A stretch of DNA of 64,000 nt from Luidia sarsii (taxonomy: Eukaryota > Echinodermata > Asteroidea > Paxillosida > Luidiidae), in the NCBI GenBank assembly GCA_949987565.1, contig OX465111.1:6428967-6492966 (forward strand), given 5' to 3'. This document shows, in pieces, positions 24,396 to 35,000 of the stretch; position 1 is the first letter of the stretch, and the number at the start of each line of letters is the position of its first letter. A program made the position numbers and the translations under genes. The notes under the pieces are model-generated. The model made no database searches. It was not told the origin of the DNA and worked only from the letters and a program-made list of their open reading frames with translations.

Positions 24396-25550
24396 TCTGT
24401 AGTCGGAATTGTTTTGTTTTTTTGTCATTGCATTTTTGTGTCATTGATTCGAGGAAAGGGTTCGCCCTCCCCCCCCCCCCCCCCTCTCTTTTTGGGTAAA
24501 CGAAAGGTGCGTTGGATTAGGTTCCACAGGTAAACCCAGCTTGGTTACCACGAGTGTCGTTAAAGTGGTGACGTCAGAGCAAACCGGTTACCCTCCCCTC
24601 CCGGGGGAAGCTAAGTTTGGTATGGGCCACCCTCATATGCTCCCAATGATATGGTTGTACCGATATTCCCTTTCCTAAATATCCATTGTGTAAATGAATC
24701 GCTCCCGAACTAACGTAAGGCTATGCATGATTTTTCAATTTTCCAGCGGTCGAACCCCTGTACTTCGTTTCTTGACCGTTGAGGGCGCTTTATTTAAAAA
24801 CATTGCCATTCTCTACTTCAATTCAAGACTTGTGCGTTCCACCGCACCGGAAACTTCATCCAAAAAGGCCCCGCGATGAGCCGAGTTGAAGGTCACATGT
24901 CGTAATTGTATCTCCCCTTTCAAAAACAAAGAGAGAGTCTTTATCAGCTGGCTAAAAGTAGAAGGGCCTGGTGACTCATCGTTTGTGTGCCGGTGTTTGA
25001 TGTGCAGCCGCGCAAGCACGTGACACCTGAGCAAGGCCAAGGCAAGTCAACTGCGTGTGAACTCGCACCGAGTGAATGTACACTACAGGCAGCGCGAGCC
25101 CAGTTTAAAGCTCCATGGTTGAAGGTTTCCAGAGAATTTCATCTTTTGTTCGTGTAAATACATTTCTGCCACGACTTTTCACCGACACTGCAGCAATTTC
25201 TACCAAGTGGTACCACAGTGTAGGCACCAGTGCCGTGGCAGTAGTCCAATACAATTGAATTAGTACTGACTAACTGTATACCACTGCCAGGCAGTACCAC
25301 ATTACCCACCACAACCAAGAGGGCATCTAAAATTAAAACAAGGTGGGTTGGGCTTGAATATGCGATTATGCGTCCACCAAAGTTTGTCAGGAATTCTTTG
25401 GACTGTGGTCAGAACAGTCTTAACACTTCTTAGTTAAGTACATGTAGGTAAGAGGGAAAAGGAATTTTAAACTTTCTTTTCTAAGAAATTGTGTAGTGAC
25501 TACATTTGTATCACATTACATACATGTATTTAGTATCACTAGTACAGTGG
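24396..25550. other. Intergenic DNA upstream of GLRX2
   Basis: A C run lies at 24471-24484. From about 25730 to 25860 there are many imperfect AGTACTAGTA-type units. No coding similarity is seen. The GLRX2 promoter or a 5' exon may lie here but cannot be placed. Confidence 0.45.
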
Positions 25551-25720
25551 TAGTCCGAGTAACTTGGACCCGACAAGTTACACTTTTTTTATCGAATTTT
25601 GAAATTTTGCGATTCGGGTGACTGTACTACACTAGTGTACAGTCACCCGAATCTCAACATTTCAAAATTCGATAAAAAAAGGGTGACTTGTCGGGTCCAA
25701 GTTACTCAGACTAGTAGTAC
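25551..25720. repeat. Near-perfect 170-bp palindrome
   Basis: Left arm TAGTCCGAGTAACTTGGACC through ATTCGGGTGACTGTAC; the right arm is its reverse complement (GTACAGTCACCCGAAT through GGTCCAAGTTACTCAGACTA). Short centre around CTACACTAGT. It lies about 310 bp upstream of the GLRX2 start codon. Confidence 0.93.
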
Positions 25721-25884
25721 AGTAGTATATTGCTATTGTATTGGCATCCGACAGTATTGACAGTACTAGTAGTAGTACTAGTACTTGTAGTACTAGAACT
25801 GTAGAAGTAGAACTAGAAGTAAAACTACTACTTACTTAGTTACTACTGCTACCTTACTAGTAATTATAGTATAGTGCTAAAGCC

Positions 25885-26016
25885 TCTCCCTTATTTCTCC
25901 CCTCCCCTTCTCCCTCTCCCTCTCTCCATTCCCTCCCCTCTCTACCCCTCTCTCCCCCCCCCCCTCTCTCCCCCTCTCCCCCTCTCCCCCTCTCCCCCTC
26001 CTTCCCCTCTCTCCCC
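25885..26016 (+). repeat. CCCTCT polypyrimidine tract
   Basis: About 130 bp of nearly pure pyrimidine on the plus strand, ending in CCCCTCAG ten bases before the GLRX2 ATG. It could be the pyrimidine tract of a 3' splice site joining an upstream 5' exon, or a triplex-prone promoter element. Confidence 0.85.
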
Positions 26017-26028
26017 TCAGCCTCAGCA

Positions 26029-26274
26029 ATGGGTGGCTGGTTCTCATCTGTCCCCCAAGACGTCCCCCTTGACTCGGCCGAGGGCCGACTGGTGCAGACC
26101 ATCCTCCACGACAAGACGGTGGTGGTCTTCTCCAAGACCACCTGCCCCTACTGCCGCATGGCCAAGAACGCTTTGGACCAGCACAGCGCCAACTACGAGA
26201 CGATGGAGTTGAACCAGCGTGAGGACGGGCCGCGCATCCAGAGCGTCCTGGGCCAGATGACGGGGGCCTCCACC
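26029..26274 (+). CDS. GLRX2: GLRX2 exon 1
   Basis: Starts at ATG (MGGWFSSVPQDVPLDSAEG) and carries the active site CPYC. The donor GTAAGT follows QMTGAST. Phase 0. Confidence 0.93.
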
Positions 26275-27312
26275 GTAAGTCAGGGTGCCTGCCCTCCTGG
26301 GAAAACCTGGGGGAAAAAAAAGCATGGAATTGGTCAGTTGCATTTCCAGGCTTTGGAATAGTCATGGGAAATGAAAATTAGGCCGTGTTCAAAACGGGCT
26401 TCCAGACCTAGAGCTAGGGCTATTGTCTTCGAATCTCCGTGTATTTCCAATAGTGGGAAGACCTAGACCTAGCTCTAGACGCCCGTTTTGCACACGGCCT
26501 AATAGTAATGAAAAGGTCATTGAAATTACAAATCAAAAAAAGGAAAAGTAACAAGTAAAAAGTTAACTTGGAAGTTCAAACAAATTTTGAAAAATAGCAA
26601 AGACAATTTTGACTGGGCCAGGATTTGAACCCGAGACCTCTGGTTTTGCGTACCTCTTAAGTGGTGTGGTGACTGTGGTCACACTACTTGATCCTTTGTT
26701 GTATTGACATGGGAGTTTAGTATACAGTGGAACGTCACTATAACGAAAATCCCAGGATCCATGGAAATTGTTCGGTTTAGCGGTCGTTCATGATAGCAGT
26801 TGCGGCCACATATTTTGTACACGGAGATCGGGAGCCAAAGGGCATGTTCGTTGTAGCCGAATGTTCGGTATATCAGCGTTCGTTATAGTGACGTTCCGCT
26901 GTATTGTGTTGCAGTCTGAATAAAGCGCAGTTTGGTTTGAGAGCAGTTCTTGACCACAACCTCCGTTACAACAACGGGGCGAAACTTGCACGCGTAGCAC
27001 TACAGCCAATATTGAGTTGCGTAGTGTGAACGCGCAGCACGACTGCCCGGTATCAACATTTGGAATGAGTTCACGCGGGTTGAAGCCGTGTGAATTTCGA
27101 CACGTGTGCACGTGTGATAAAGGTACTGTGGTGCGGAAAGGCCACAGGGCTTTCAATAGCAGGTGTCTTGATTGTATCTCTGTGACTATATTCTCACTCA
27201 GGTGCCAAGGGTGTTCATCATGGGCAAGTTCATTGGCGGAGGAACGGACGTCAAGCGGCTGAACGACGAGGGCAAGCTGGAGGGCATGCTCCGTGATGCT
27301 GGGGCGATATAG
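26029..27312 (+). CDS. GLRX2: Dithiol glutaredoxin (GLRX2-like), two exons
   Basis: Glutathione-dependent thiol-disulfide oxidoreductase that reduces mixed disulfides. Exons 26029-26274 and 27202-27312 give 118 residues, the usual size for a single-domain glutaredoxin. Active site TTCPYC at residues 37-42 (C39, C42), cis-proline loop TVPRVF around residue 82, split by the intron at ACC/GTG, and the glutathione-binding GGGTD near residue 95. The N-terminus MGGWFSS has Gly2 and Ser6, as in N-myristoylation sites. No mitochondrial presequence is seen. The long pyrimidine tract and AG just before the ATG leave room for an upstream exon that could add one. GLRX2 is favoured over GLRX1 by the short N-terminal extension and by TVPRVFIMGKFIGGGTD, close to vertebrate GLRX2. 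The intron is 927 bp and full of MITEs. Confidence 0.93.
26381..26505. mobile_element. Foldback repeat in GLRX2 intron
   Basis: GGCCGTGTTCAAAACGGGC and CTAGAGCTAGG face CCTAGCTCTAG and GCCCGTTTTGCACACGGCC. About 55-bp arms, no coding capacity. It shares GGCCGT ends with the repeats at 36418 and 36950. Confidence 0.85.
26560..26670 (-). mobile_element. SINE S1 fragment, minus strand
   Basis: The minus strand reads AACCAGAGGTCTCGGGTTCA and AATCCTGGCCCAGTCAAAAT, the B-box half and tail of SINE S1. Confidence 0.65.
26725..26901. mobile_element. TA-flanked MITE (pogo/Tigger-like ends)
   Basis: Ends CAGTGGAACGTCACTATAAC and the inverse GTTATAGTGACGTTCCGCTG, flanked by TA on both sides (26723-26724 and 26902-26903). 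CAGTGGAACnTCnnTATAACGAA-like ends are usual for pogo-related elements. 177 bp, no transposase. Confidence 0.82.
27202..27312 (+). CDS. GLRX2: GLRX2 exon 2
   Basis: Acceptor TCACTCAG. Encodes VPRVFIMGKFIGGGTDVKRL and ends GMLRDAGAI with TAG at 27310-27312. Confidence 0.94.
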   Translation: MPRVFIMGKFIGGGTDVKRLNDEGKLEGMLRDAGAI

Positions 27313-27494
27313 GACACTGTCCATCATCCTTCACCCCCCCGCCCTCCCTTCCAAGAAAACCACCCTGCTAATGAAATTGGTCTCCCCTTTGGACCTATGC
27401 TGTTCTTGACTGTCTTTCAGTGATCCGTGGGCTGTATGCTTACTCTGTGAGTGGAGGAATGCTGATCAGCAGGATTCAATCTGAACTATTTTCT

Positions 27495-27640
27495 CAAGAC
27501 TTAGGAGGGCCTGACGTTTCGATCCTAGCAGGACCTTTCCTGCTAGCATCAAAACGGGCATTCTGCCTTCCAGAAAAATCCTAATTTTTGATATTCACAT
27601 TTTGGTAATTATAAGTCAGTAAGAAGTTTGCAAAAGGTTT
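27495..27640. mobile_element. MITE family A, copy 5 (fragment)
   Basis: Holds GGGCCTGACGTTTCGATCCT and the outer end CAGTAAGAAGTTTGCAAAAG. The core hairpin is collapsed. It lies 180 bp after the GLRX2 stop, so it may be in the 3' UTR. Confidence 0.75.
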
Positions 27641-28009
27641 CCATAAATTATAACTGTAGTTCACTCTTTTCTTTTTCATTTTATTTTAATGCACAGCTGA
27701 GCTATCAGACCTGTCATTTTAAATGGCCTCCAATTTATTTATTTATTTTATTTTATTTATATCTGTTTTCTTTTCTTTATTTTTCTATTTTTGGATTGCG
27801 CCACGTTTAATATATAAAGAAGGATTTTGAATCTGCACTGGTAGAATTTGGGCCTCAATTGTGGTTTTTGTTTACTGGTTGTGTTCAGTTGTTATTTTGC
27901 CCACTCCTTGCCCAGTTCTGAAATGTTATGTGCACCCACCCCAGCAGTGACTAGTGACAAATTTAAATGGGAAGTTCACTCTCTGTGACGTGTAATTAGC
28001 ACTGAAACA
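27641..28009. other. GLRX2 downstream DNA, T-rich
   Basis: A T-rich TTTATTT stretch at 27738-27790. No clear AATAAA for GLRX2 was found on the plus strand. Nothing else recognised. Confidence 0.4.
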
Positions 28010-28235
28010 CTCACAGGCAGCTCGGGGAGGGATTCGAACCCACGACTCCTGCTATCTAGTGCAGACGTCTTAACCTCTTAACCGCCGAGTTGGTCGAGGT
28101 CATACAGCGGCGCTGCGGCGGTTACCGCAATGCGTCATAGATACCCGCCACTGTAGGCTTGGTGGTCAAGCTGTTGGTGTCTGCACTAGAAAGCAGTAGT
28201 TTGGTGGTTCGAATCCCTCCCTGAGCTATTTCATC
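28010..28235. mobile_element. Inverted pair of tRNA-like S2 SINEs
   Basis: The minus copy at 28010-28110 (B box GGGTTCGAATCCCTCC on the minus strand) and the plus copy at 28145-28235 (GTGGTTCGAATCCCTCCC) face each other across about 35 bp. Confidence 0.7.
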
Positions 28236-28478
28236 TTCATGTTTGATAGTGCCTGTCTTACATACAGTACTGTTACTTGGTTTTTTCGGGTTGGCAAGAA
28301 AAAATATTAAATGTCTTATACTTTTAATACTTGAAGAACAATTTTGTTTAAGAAGACAGTTTTGTTATGATTGTGGAAAATAGAAAAGTTGCATGTGGCG
28401 GCTGGTTGTTTTGTTACACACTTTACAAAACTGGATTCAAATGATGCACAGTCACACTCTGTCTTGATCTCGCACACA

Positions 28479-28484
28479 TTTATT
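28479..28484 (-). terminator. Candidate PPP1R11 polyadenylation signal
   Basis: TTTATT on the plus strand is AATAAA on the minus strand, followed on the minus strand by TGTGTGCGAG, a GT-rich stretch. Alternatives lie at 28551 and 28567. It would give PPP1R11 a 3' UTR of about 2.1 kb. Confidence 0.3.
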
Positions 28485-29585
28485 CACTCCCATTTAGTAA
28501 CACAAGACTTATAAATACATGTCAATTTTAAACTTTCTAACTTTACACAGTTTATTTACAAGATTTTTATTTGGAGAGGAGACCCAGCCAGGATGGGAAG
28601 ATCGGGTCGACTGGCTTTGTCACTGTCTCAGTTACAAGCAAGTACAACTATACTTGGTGCGTAATAGTTCCAAGTACACACACAAAGATTACTGACTAAC
28701 TAACCGACCGACTGATTTAACAGCCACTGAGAATCATAGCTTCTTGACAGTCAGTGAAACAACCTACATTCTTGATAATATAATTTGCTTTGGTAGTGAA
28801 ACTTTAGAGTGAGGCCTTGTACGAAAGACAGAGAAGGCTGCTGTGAATGCATTTCAGGTCAGGTGTGGAAAAACAGGCTTGAATTTAGTCTAGCCCAAAC
28901 AGAAAGGCTGTGCATAATTATTCAGTTAATAAGTACTGTAGAATACAATGCACAGTACATGCACCTCAATACACCCCAGCTTCTGAATATCAGTGCACAC
29001 TGTACAGTCAGGGTATGATATAAATAGATCTGCCACTAACCATAGGACAAAACGTAAGCACAGGACACTCCCCTCCTACAGCATTTAAAATACACGGTGC
29101 ATGGGACGAGAACCAGACTACTTCCGTGCCTGAGTTAATTGGCTATGGCTGGAGGTAGCACACCTGTCTATGGAGGCAGCCTGCAGCCACTGGCTTGTGG
29201 CATCCACAGACGCATGGGTAAACTTGAGCCATAGCCAGTTCATTCAGACAAGGCTCGTTACTACAGGGCCATTTTGACAAAATCACGGCTCACCCTTCTT
29301 TTCTGGCATTCATTTTTGAAGTGAAATGAAACACAATACAGCGGTTATAGATGTATTCTTTGGAATCCCGCCTTATACTCTTGATTGTTGTTTTTTTCCC
29401 AAATTTTTTTTCTGAGCCCACGCTTCTGATATTTGTCATCCCAATTGAAACAAAACTGTTCATTACTCGCAAGCCAAAAGGACAGTATGTTTATACAGGA
29501 AGAGCTTGGGAGTAACTTCTCAGATGGCTCAAGGGTTCTGGAGGAAGATTTCACACCTCCCACAAGGCATCGTGCACAGCACTCT
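28485..29585. other. Probable PPP1R11 3' UTR or intergenic DNA
   Basis: No coding similarity on either strand. A GGCTATGGCT/AGCCATAGCC inverted pair lies at about 29141 and 29228. Otherwise nothing recognised. Confidence 0.4.
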
Positions 29586-29956
29586 ACAGCCCTGTCCGCA
29601 CTGGACTTATTTTGGGTAAACTAACCGAGCAAACGGGTAACTTGACCATTTTAAGTCCAATGCGGACAGCCCAGGAAGTTTTCCTCCCAGGTAACTTACC
29701 CGACTCGAATGGGTAGTTTAACCGAGTGACTTCTGCCCGGGAAAAAACTGACCAGGTCAGTTTAACCGAGTCGAAAAGTCCAATGCAGACACAACATTGT
29801 GCATTTGTATGCTTTGCGCCAGTCAGTTAAGTCTTACCAGTCGTAATGGTTAATTTACCCATGTCAATAGTCCCAAGAGCGTATGCCGGGAAGATTTACC
29901 CATTGAAATGTTACCCACAGTCTCGGTAAAACAAATCCAGTGCGGACATGGCTAAA
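29586..29956. mobile_element. Foldback MITE family H
   Basis: Ends CCCTGTCCGCACTGGACTT and the inverse near 29936 (CCAGTGCGGACATGG). Inside, GTCCAATGCGGAC at about 29655 and GTCCAATGCAGAC at 29780 repeat the end motif, with several GGTAACTT/ACCGAG units. No coding capacity. Confidence 0.75.
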
Positions 29957-30574
29957 CCCAACTCAAGCCAGAGAAGTCCCTCACTCAGGAACACAAGCAC
30001 CCTTTAACATAGTTGCCAGTATGTAAGCCTCCACACAACTCCAGCTACACACGGTTCTTTCTTTCGTACCAATCGGACGGATGATTGAGACTTCAGCATC
30101 TCGTGTCTTTGTGTGTCTTTGGAAGACAAATCCCTCTCCTTTCTGGATATGTCAGCGTGCAAGAAGTCAAAACGCTCGGACATCAACACAGCAAACCACA
30201 GACTGTGAGATAAATGGGAACTCGGTGCAAGCTGTATAAACCTACAGTATTATTTCCAGCCATGCTGGCTGTGCACAAGGACACAGAGGGCACTGTACTT
30301 GCACAAAGGCTGGGGGGAAAGGGGGGTGTTGTTAAGCCACAGACATTGATGACATACTGTATGGACGGAAGACGCCTTTTCTTTTCTGTTTTCATCAGAT
30401 TAGTGATTGCTTACTCTGCACAGGTCTCCAGAATCCGGGGAGAATCCCTGTCTACACCATGTTGGTGCCCCTCCCCCCCCCCCTCTCCCCGCCCTGCCTG
30501 AAATGGTGACACCTATGAGCTTAAGCTCTGGCACCCTCTGTGGTCTATCCAGAGGGCTATGCACGTCTGTGGGT

Positions 30575-30771
30575 TTAAGCGGAGGGCCCCGCCTCGGCCC
30601 CGCCCCCGCCCCCATCAGCCCCGCCCCCGTCGGCCCCGCCACTCTCCGCGCCCTGCCTGGCGTAGTCCGCTTTCTTCTGGTGCCGGCACATCTTACAGTC
30701 GTCATCCTCATCGCTGTCATCACTGGAGGAGCTCTCGCCGAACATGCGCGGCTTCTCGTACACGCAGCAGC
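30575..30771 (-). CDS. PPP1R11: PPP1R11 exon 3 (last)
   Basis: Minus strand acceptor CTCTATAG. Completes SKCCCVYEKPRMFGESSSSD and the CKMCRHQKK tail. TAA is the complement of 30575-30577. Confidence 0.95.
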
Positions 30772-31564
30772 CTATAGAGAAGAAATAATTTCATGCGATT
30801 GGATAGGTTTTCACGGTGGAAGTACCAAGTGGAACATTTGCCCTTTTTGCAGTCATCTTGTTGGTAACTGTAACGGTAAGCCATCTCTTTTGAGATGGGG
30901 CGTGGCTCTGGAAAGAGCCAGTAACTCAATATTTTGGGCAGTGTGTACTCTAACCGTCATCAGGAGACTGGGTAAAGTCGAAAGATAAAATTTGAAGGTT
31001 TTCATGGTGGAAGCACAAAGTGGGGAGTTTGCAATGACACACTGCTCTTTTGAGATGGAGGGTGGCTCTGGAAAGAGGCAGAAACAGGAATTGCTTTATC
31101 ATTATAATTATTAAGCAACTGAACTCCAAAGTAAACCATCTTAGCAAGATCTAAGGCAGAAAGTAACCATGTGTTTTGACTCACATTTGGACTTCTTTTT
31201 CCCCATGTGCTCGTTGTCCACCACCCCGTTCTTCCACTTGACTTTCTTGTTAGTTTTCGGCTTCCTCAACTTCAAAGTCACAGTCGGCTGGGGAAGAAAT
31301 AAACAATTGCAAGACGCAAAATTATTAATATTCCACGTCGATGAGTTCACAGAATGTCACCGTGATTTGACAGATTTTGGCACTAGCGTTACGGCCTGGC
31401 AGTATCACTACTCTACTACGTCTCTAGTCTAGTACTCGGTCTCAGCAACTCATGAGAATGAAATGATCGTTGACATAATCTGTGAGTATGTCATGTGTAT
31501 TTACCGATCGCTGAGTTTCCGTCGCAGTCCCCGTCGTGGTTGGTAATGTGCGAGTGGAAGTCAT
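30575..31564 (-). CDS. PPP1R11: PPP1R11, protein phosphatase 1 inhibitor-3, three exons
   Basis: Heat-stable inhibitor of protein phosphatase 1; the vertebrate protein has also been reported as an E3 ubiquitin ligase. Exons on the minus strand: 31564-31505, 31287-31185, 30771-30575, giving 119 residues (human 126). Seen in order: a Thr-rich N-terminus MTSTRTLPTTTGTATETQRS, TVTLKLRKPK, the PP1-binding RVxF-type motif KKVKW, the invariant VVDNEHMGKKKSKCCCVYEK block split by an intron inside the first Cys codon, an acidic FGESSSSDDSDEDDD tract, and a C/H-containing tail CKMCRHQKK. All three splice junctions keep frame. The Ala/Gly-rich end encodes GGADGGGADGGG. It is transcribed away from GTF2H4, with the two ATGs 330 bp apart, so a shared bidirectional promoter is likely. 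Confidence 0.96.
30795..31110. mobile_element. Foldback family D (histone-stem-loop-like), two half copies in PPP1R11 intron 2
   Basis: Two successive diverged half copies: 30805-30975 and 30990-31090. Each runs AGGTTTTCAYGGTGGAAG to GGCTCTGGAAAGAG. The first includes the perfect inverted repeat GGCTCTGGAAAGAGCC at 30904-30919. Confidence 0.7.
31185..31287 (-). CDS. PPP1R11: PPP1R11 exon 2
   Basis: Minus strand acceptor TTCCCCAG, donor GTGAGT. Encodes PTVTLKLRKPKTNKKVKWKN and GVVDNEHMGKKKSK. Carries the PP1-docking KVKW. Confidence 0.96.
31505..31564 (-). CDS. PPP1R11: PPP1R11 exon 1
   Basis: ATG is the complement of 31562-31564. Twenty codons, MTSTRTLPTTTGTATETQRS, then donor GTAAAT. Confidence 0.92.
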
Positions 31565-31894
31565 CTTTCTTGTCTTCGTGATGGGACAAATTGTGATTCT
31601 AATGACTTGACAAGACTCAAATAACGTCGAAGATGTCACATCTGCTTGACGAGCACAGAGTAAAAGCATTCACATCAGGACTTTCATGATCATTATTAAT
31701 ATTATGCGATTAGCGGATTGCAAATACAATGCAGTGGTATAAATTCGCTATGTACTAAAAAAAATATATATATTAGAAAATGACATTATAATCATTGCCG
31801 GTCTCTTCGCTGGTCCTCGCCTCGAGCAGTGGCGAACTACATGTAGTACGATAGTGTGTGGGACACCAGCGCGAGTTAAACATGCCCATTCAAG
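31565..31894. promoter_or_regulatory. Putative bidirectional promoter, PPP1R11 / GTF2H4
   Basis: The 330 bp between the two divergent start codons contains no repeats or other exons and must hold both 5' UTRs unless a non-coding exon exists. An AT-rich core (TATATATATTAG around 31768) sits mid-way, and GGTCTCTTCGCTGG lies about 95 bp before the GTF2H4 ATG. Inferred from spacing. Confidence 0.6.
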
Positions 31895-31902
31895 ATGGCG
31901 GC
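31891..31902 (+). promoter_or_regulatory. YY1-type motif over the GTF2H4 start codon
   Basis: CAAGATGGCGGC fits the YY1 consensus AANATGGCGNC and includes the ATG at 31895. YY1 sites overlapping the start codon are known in many housekeeping genes. An upstream ATG at 31882 is out of frame with the CDS. Confidence 0.5.
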
Positions 31903-32016
31903 GTCCATGGGGCAGAAGTTGAAGAGTCGGGACTTGCACAGTTACCTGCAAACTCTGCCACCGTCTGTACTCGACAGACTATATAATCACCCAGCAACGT
32001 GTCTAGCCGTGTTTAG
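31895..32016 (+). CDS. GTF2H4: GTF2H4 exon 1
   Basis: [20 protein letters not shown] to [15 protein letters not shown]. Donor GTAATG. The [13 protein letters not shown] block matches human p52 almost exactly. Confidence 0.95.
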
Positions 32017-35000
32017 GTAATGATTTTGGGATTTTTTTTTGTGGTTTATGGAATGGAATTCCTATTTTCTGAATGAATCCAAATTCAACGCGAGACTCCC
32101 GGGCTTTTGCCATTCATTCATTGTGCAGCTGAATGACGTCATGCACATGCTGACAGCGCACGTTTCGCCGTCTTGCTAAGACTAGAGTTCCGACTTTCGA
32201 GCCATTTTTTGCTCATTTTTGCACAGGAAAACTTGTCGCAGGAAAGAATGAAACGGATTTTACTTAATGATGCCATTGAAGCCTTAAAAGAAGCATGTGT
32301 AAAGATGTGTAGATTTTAAAATGGACCGTACAAAAAAGCCATGACGAACTAAAAGTTTAAAACTAAAAGATCCTTTAACCATCTTTAACTTTCACTTTTA
32401 ATATGTTGACTCTTTCTTTCCCCTTTTTCTGTAGGATTTGCCATTTCTTCTCTGTTGTCCTTGTGCATTTGTTGTCCTTAAAATTGCATGTGGATATTAT
32501 GAATTTGTGATGTTTTACTGTGATGTTTCATTTTCATGATGAATTGCCATTCATTTCTGAGTTCCAGTCAATGTGCATTTTTGATTTTTACTGAATGAAA
32601 TGCATGAATTCTTCCACGAAATTATTTTTTCCATCAATTCATGTCTTCCTGTCTTTGCATTGACCCCTTGCTTGTGAATTGAACCCATTATTTGTCATTT
32701 TCCTTGTGATTTTTTTTTTGCTATATTGTTGCATGTGATTGTCATTTGAATTCCGCCATTGCTTTTAATTTTCTGTGAAGCGCATGTATTTATGTGTATT
32801 TGCATTTAAATTGATGTTATACAAACTCTGTTGTTATATTTTGTATTATTGCCTCCTGGTTTAACATGTATTTTCTGTTGTTGTTAAATTCTATTGTCTA
32901 ATTTAAATGTCTGCATGTGCTGCATTGGATTTCTTGTACATTTCTTTTTCATTGCATTATCTATGCTTTTCATTTACCTGTCCGCTGTCTGAAGTTCTGA
33001 GCCCTTTTCCTTTTCACAGCTGAACATGTATGCTGAAGAATGAAAGTGACATGCTCTGCAAAAAGTGTCGCTTCTTGCTCGGCCCTTTTCCACGCTTAGG
33101 GCCGCTAGAAGTTGTGCGGTTGGACAAAAATCCATCGAAAATTTGATTTTGGACAATATTGCTTTGTTAGTGTGCATATTTTCATATGAATATTTGCTGT
33201 TTGGTAATGTGATTTATAATGCAGAACTTGAAATGAAAGGTTTTGTTGTAGAAATCGCTGAACACGATTTTGCTCAAATTTGACCAGCGTTTGAAATAAG
33301 CTGTCTTGGTGTTCTTGCATCGCTAAATGCAATACACTCATGAATTCTAGCAATTAAATTTTTCAAACGTGAAGCAAAAAATGGGATGCCAACAAAATTG
33401 GTACACAAAATGAAAAGTGTGTAGCTGGTCAAATGTGACCACCTTTCGAAATAAGCTGTCTTGCATCGCTAAATGCGACCCATGTTTGAATTCTACTCTA
33501 GAAGCAAAAAATGCGACGCAAAAAAAATTGCTAGTGCTACACAAAATGAAAAGTGTACAGAGCAGCATTTTTTGCTGTGCCATAAAAACCCCTTAATTCA
33601 AACACTGAATGTGATTAATTTTCACATCACAACATTGAATTGCAAGCAGTTGAAGCAATGGTCTTGTACTTGTAGCAGTCCCCGACAGAATTGATTTTGT
33701 ATAAGAATTCCCATGGCCTGACAAGCCACCATGACTTCTGAGGCGAGCCTAATCACGTCTCTTCTTGATCTTTGTGCCGCAGGGAGTTGCCCACCTTGGC
33801 CAAGCATTACGTCACTAGAGTTCTCTTTGTGGATCTGCCGGTGCGCAAGGCGTCTGTGGAGTCGTGGGTCACCAAGACACACTCTGAGTAAGTCTAGGCT
33901 GCAGGCGGGAAAACAACCGACGTATGCTTTAACTCCCTATACAACATACATGTAGGGGAAGATCGGAAAACACAGATTTCCCTCTTACATAGTATTTACA
34001 CAGTTTGTAGATGGTCATGATGTTGAAATCTTGACTACATAATGAAGATGACATCGGTGGAGAAAAGTTACAATGGTCGTGCAGCTTATACAATCTTAAA
34101 ATTTAGTGGGCCTGACGCAGGACCTTTCTCAAAGGCAGAGAGAAAGGTTCTGCCTTTGAGAAAGGTCCTGCTAGGATCAAAACGTCAGGCCCACTAAATT
34201 TCAAGATTTGCTTTTTGGTAATTTTAGTCAGTGAGCAGTTTGCAACGTTTTTGTATATCAGCTTATACAAAGGGATAAAGTTTATGGAGCACTGCGGCTT
34301 ATATTCCGAAAATTATGGTACTTTATATGTGGTTGTTATTGTGCTGCTTTATGTGACTGGCCACCTTCATTTTTGTTTGGTTCCTAGGCAGCACAGGAAT
34401 GCAGTGCAGGTCTTGGCCGACCTACGTGTGTGGCACGACCACACGCTCCCCGGTGGTCTACCCGGCTGGCAACTCAACCCCATCTTCCGCGCTAACCTAC
34501 GGATTGCATTGCTTGGCGGGTAAGCGCAGACTAGGGAGCACCTGTCAGCCCAACTCGGCTCACGGCGGGAATTAAATCTCCAAAAGTTAGAGGGACTGAC
34601 GTTTCGATCTGAGCATTACACAGACAGTCGGGGAAGGAAAGCCCTGACACACATGACAGAGGAAGGACAAAAGGGAAGGGAGTGGGATGCAGATCTATGT
34701 ACACCAAGGGAGAGGAGATCAGTCGGGTGGGAATTAGTTTAGATAGGGCCTAACCCATTGTCATTGCAGCCAGTTTGTAAAAGCCCTGTGACTTATTACA
34801 GTTAGAGTGAGTTATGTGAGGTTGATCTTTGACTTAAAACCTCTCTGTAGCTTTGCCAATATAGACCCATTCAGGGAATCCTTCCTGAAGCCGGGGGATC
34901 ACCGTACAATAACTCTTTGTGTGCGCCTATAAGGTGACTGATTCTTTTAGTATACACAAAGTGGTTGATATGTGAGACTACAAGCCCCCCAGACATGGCT

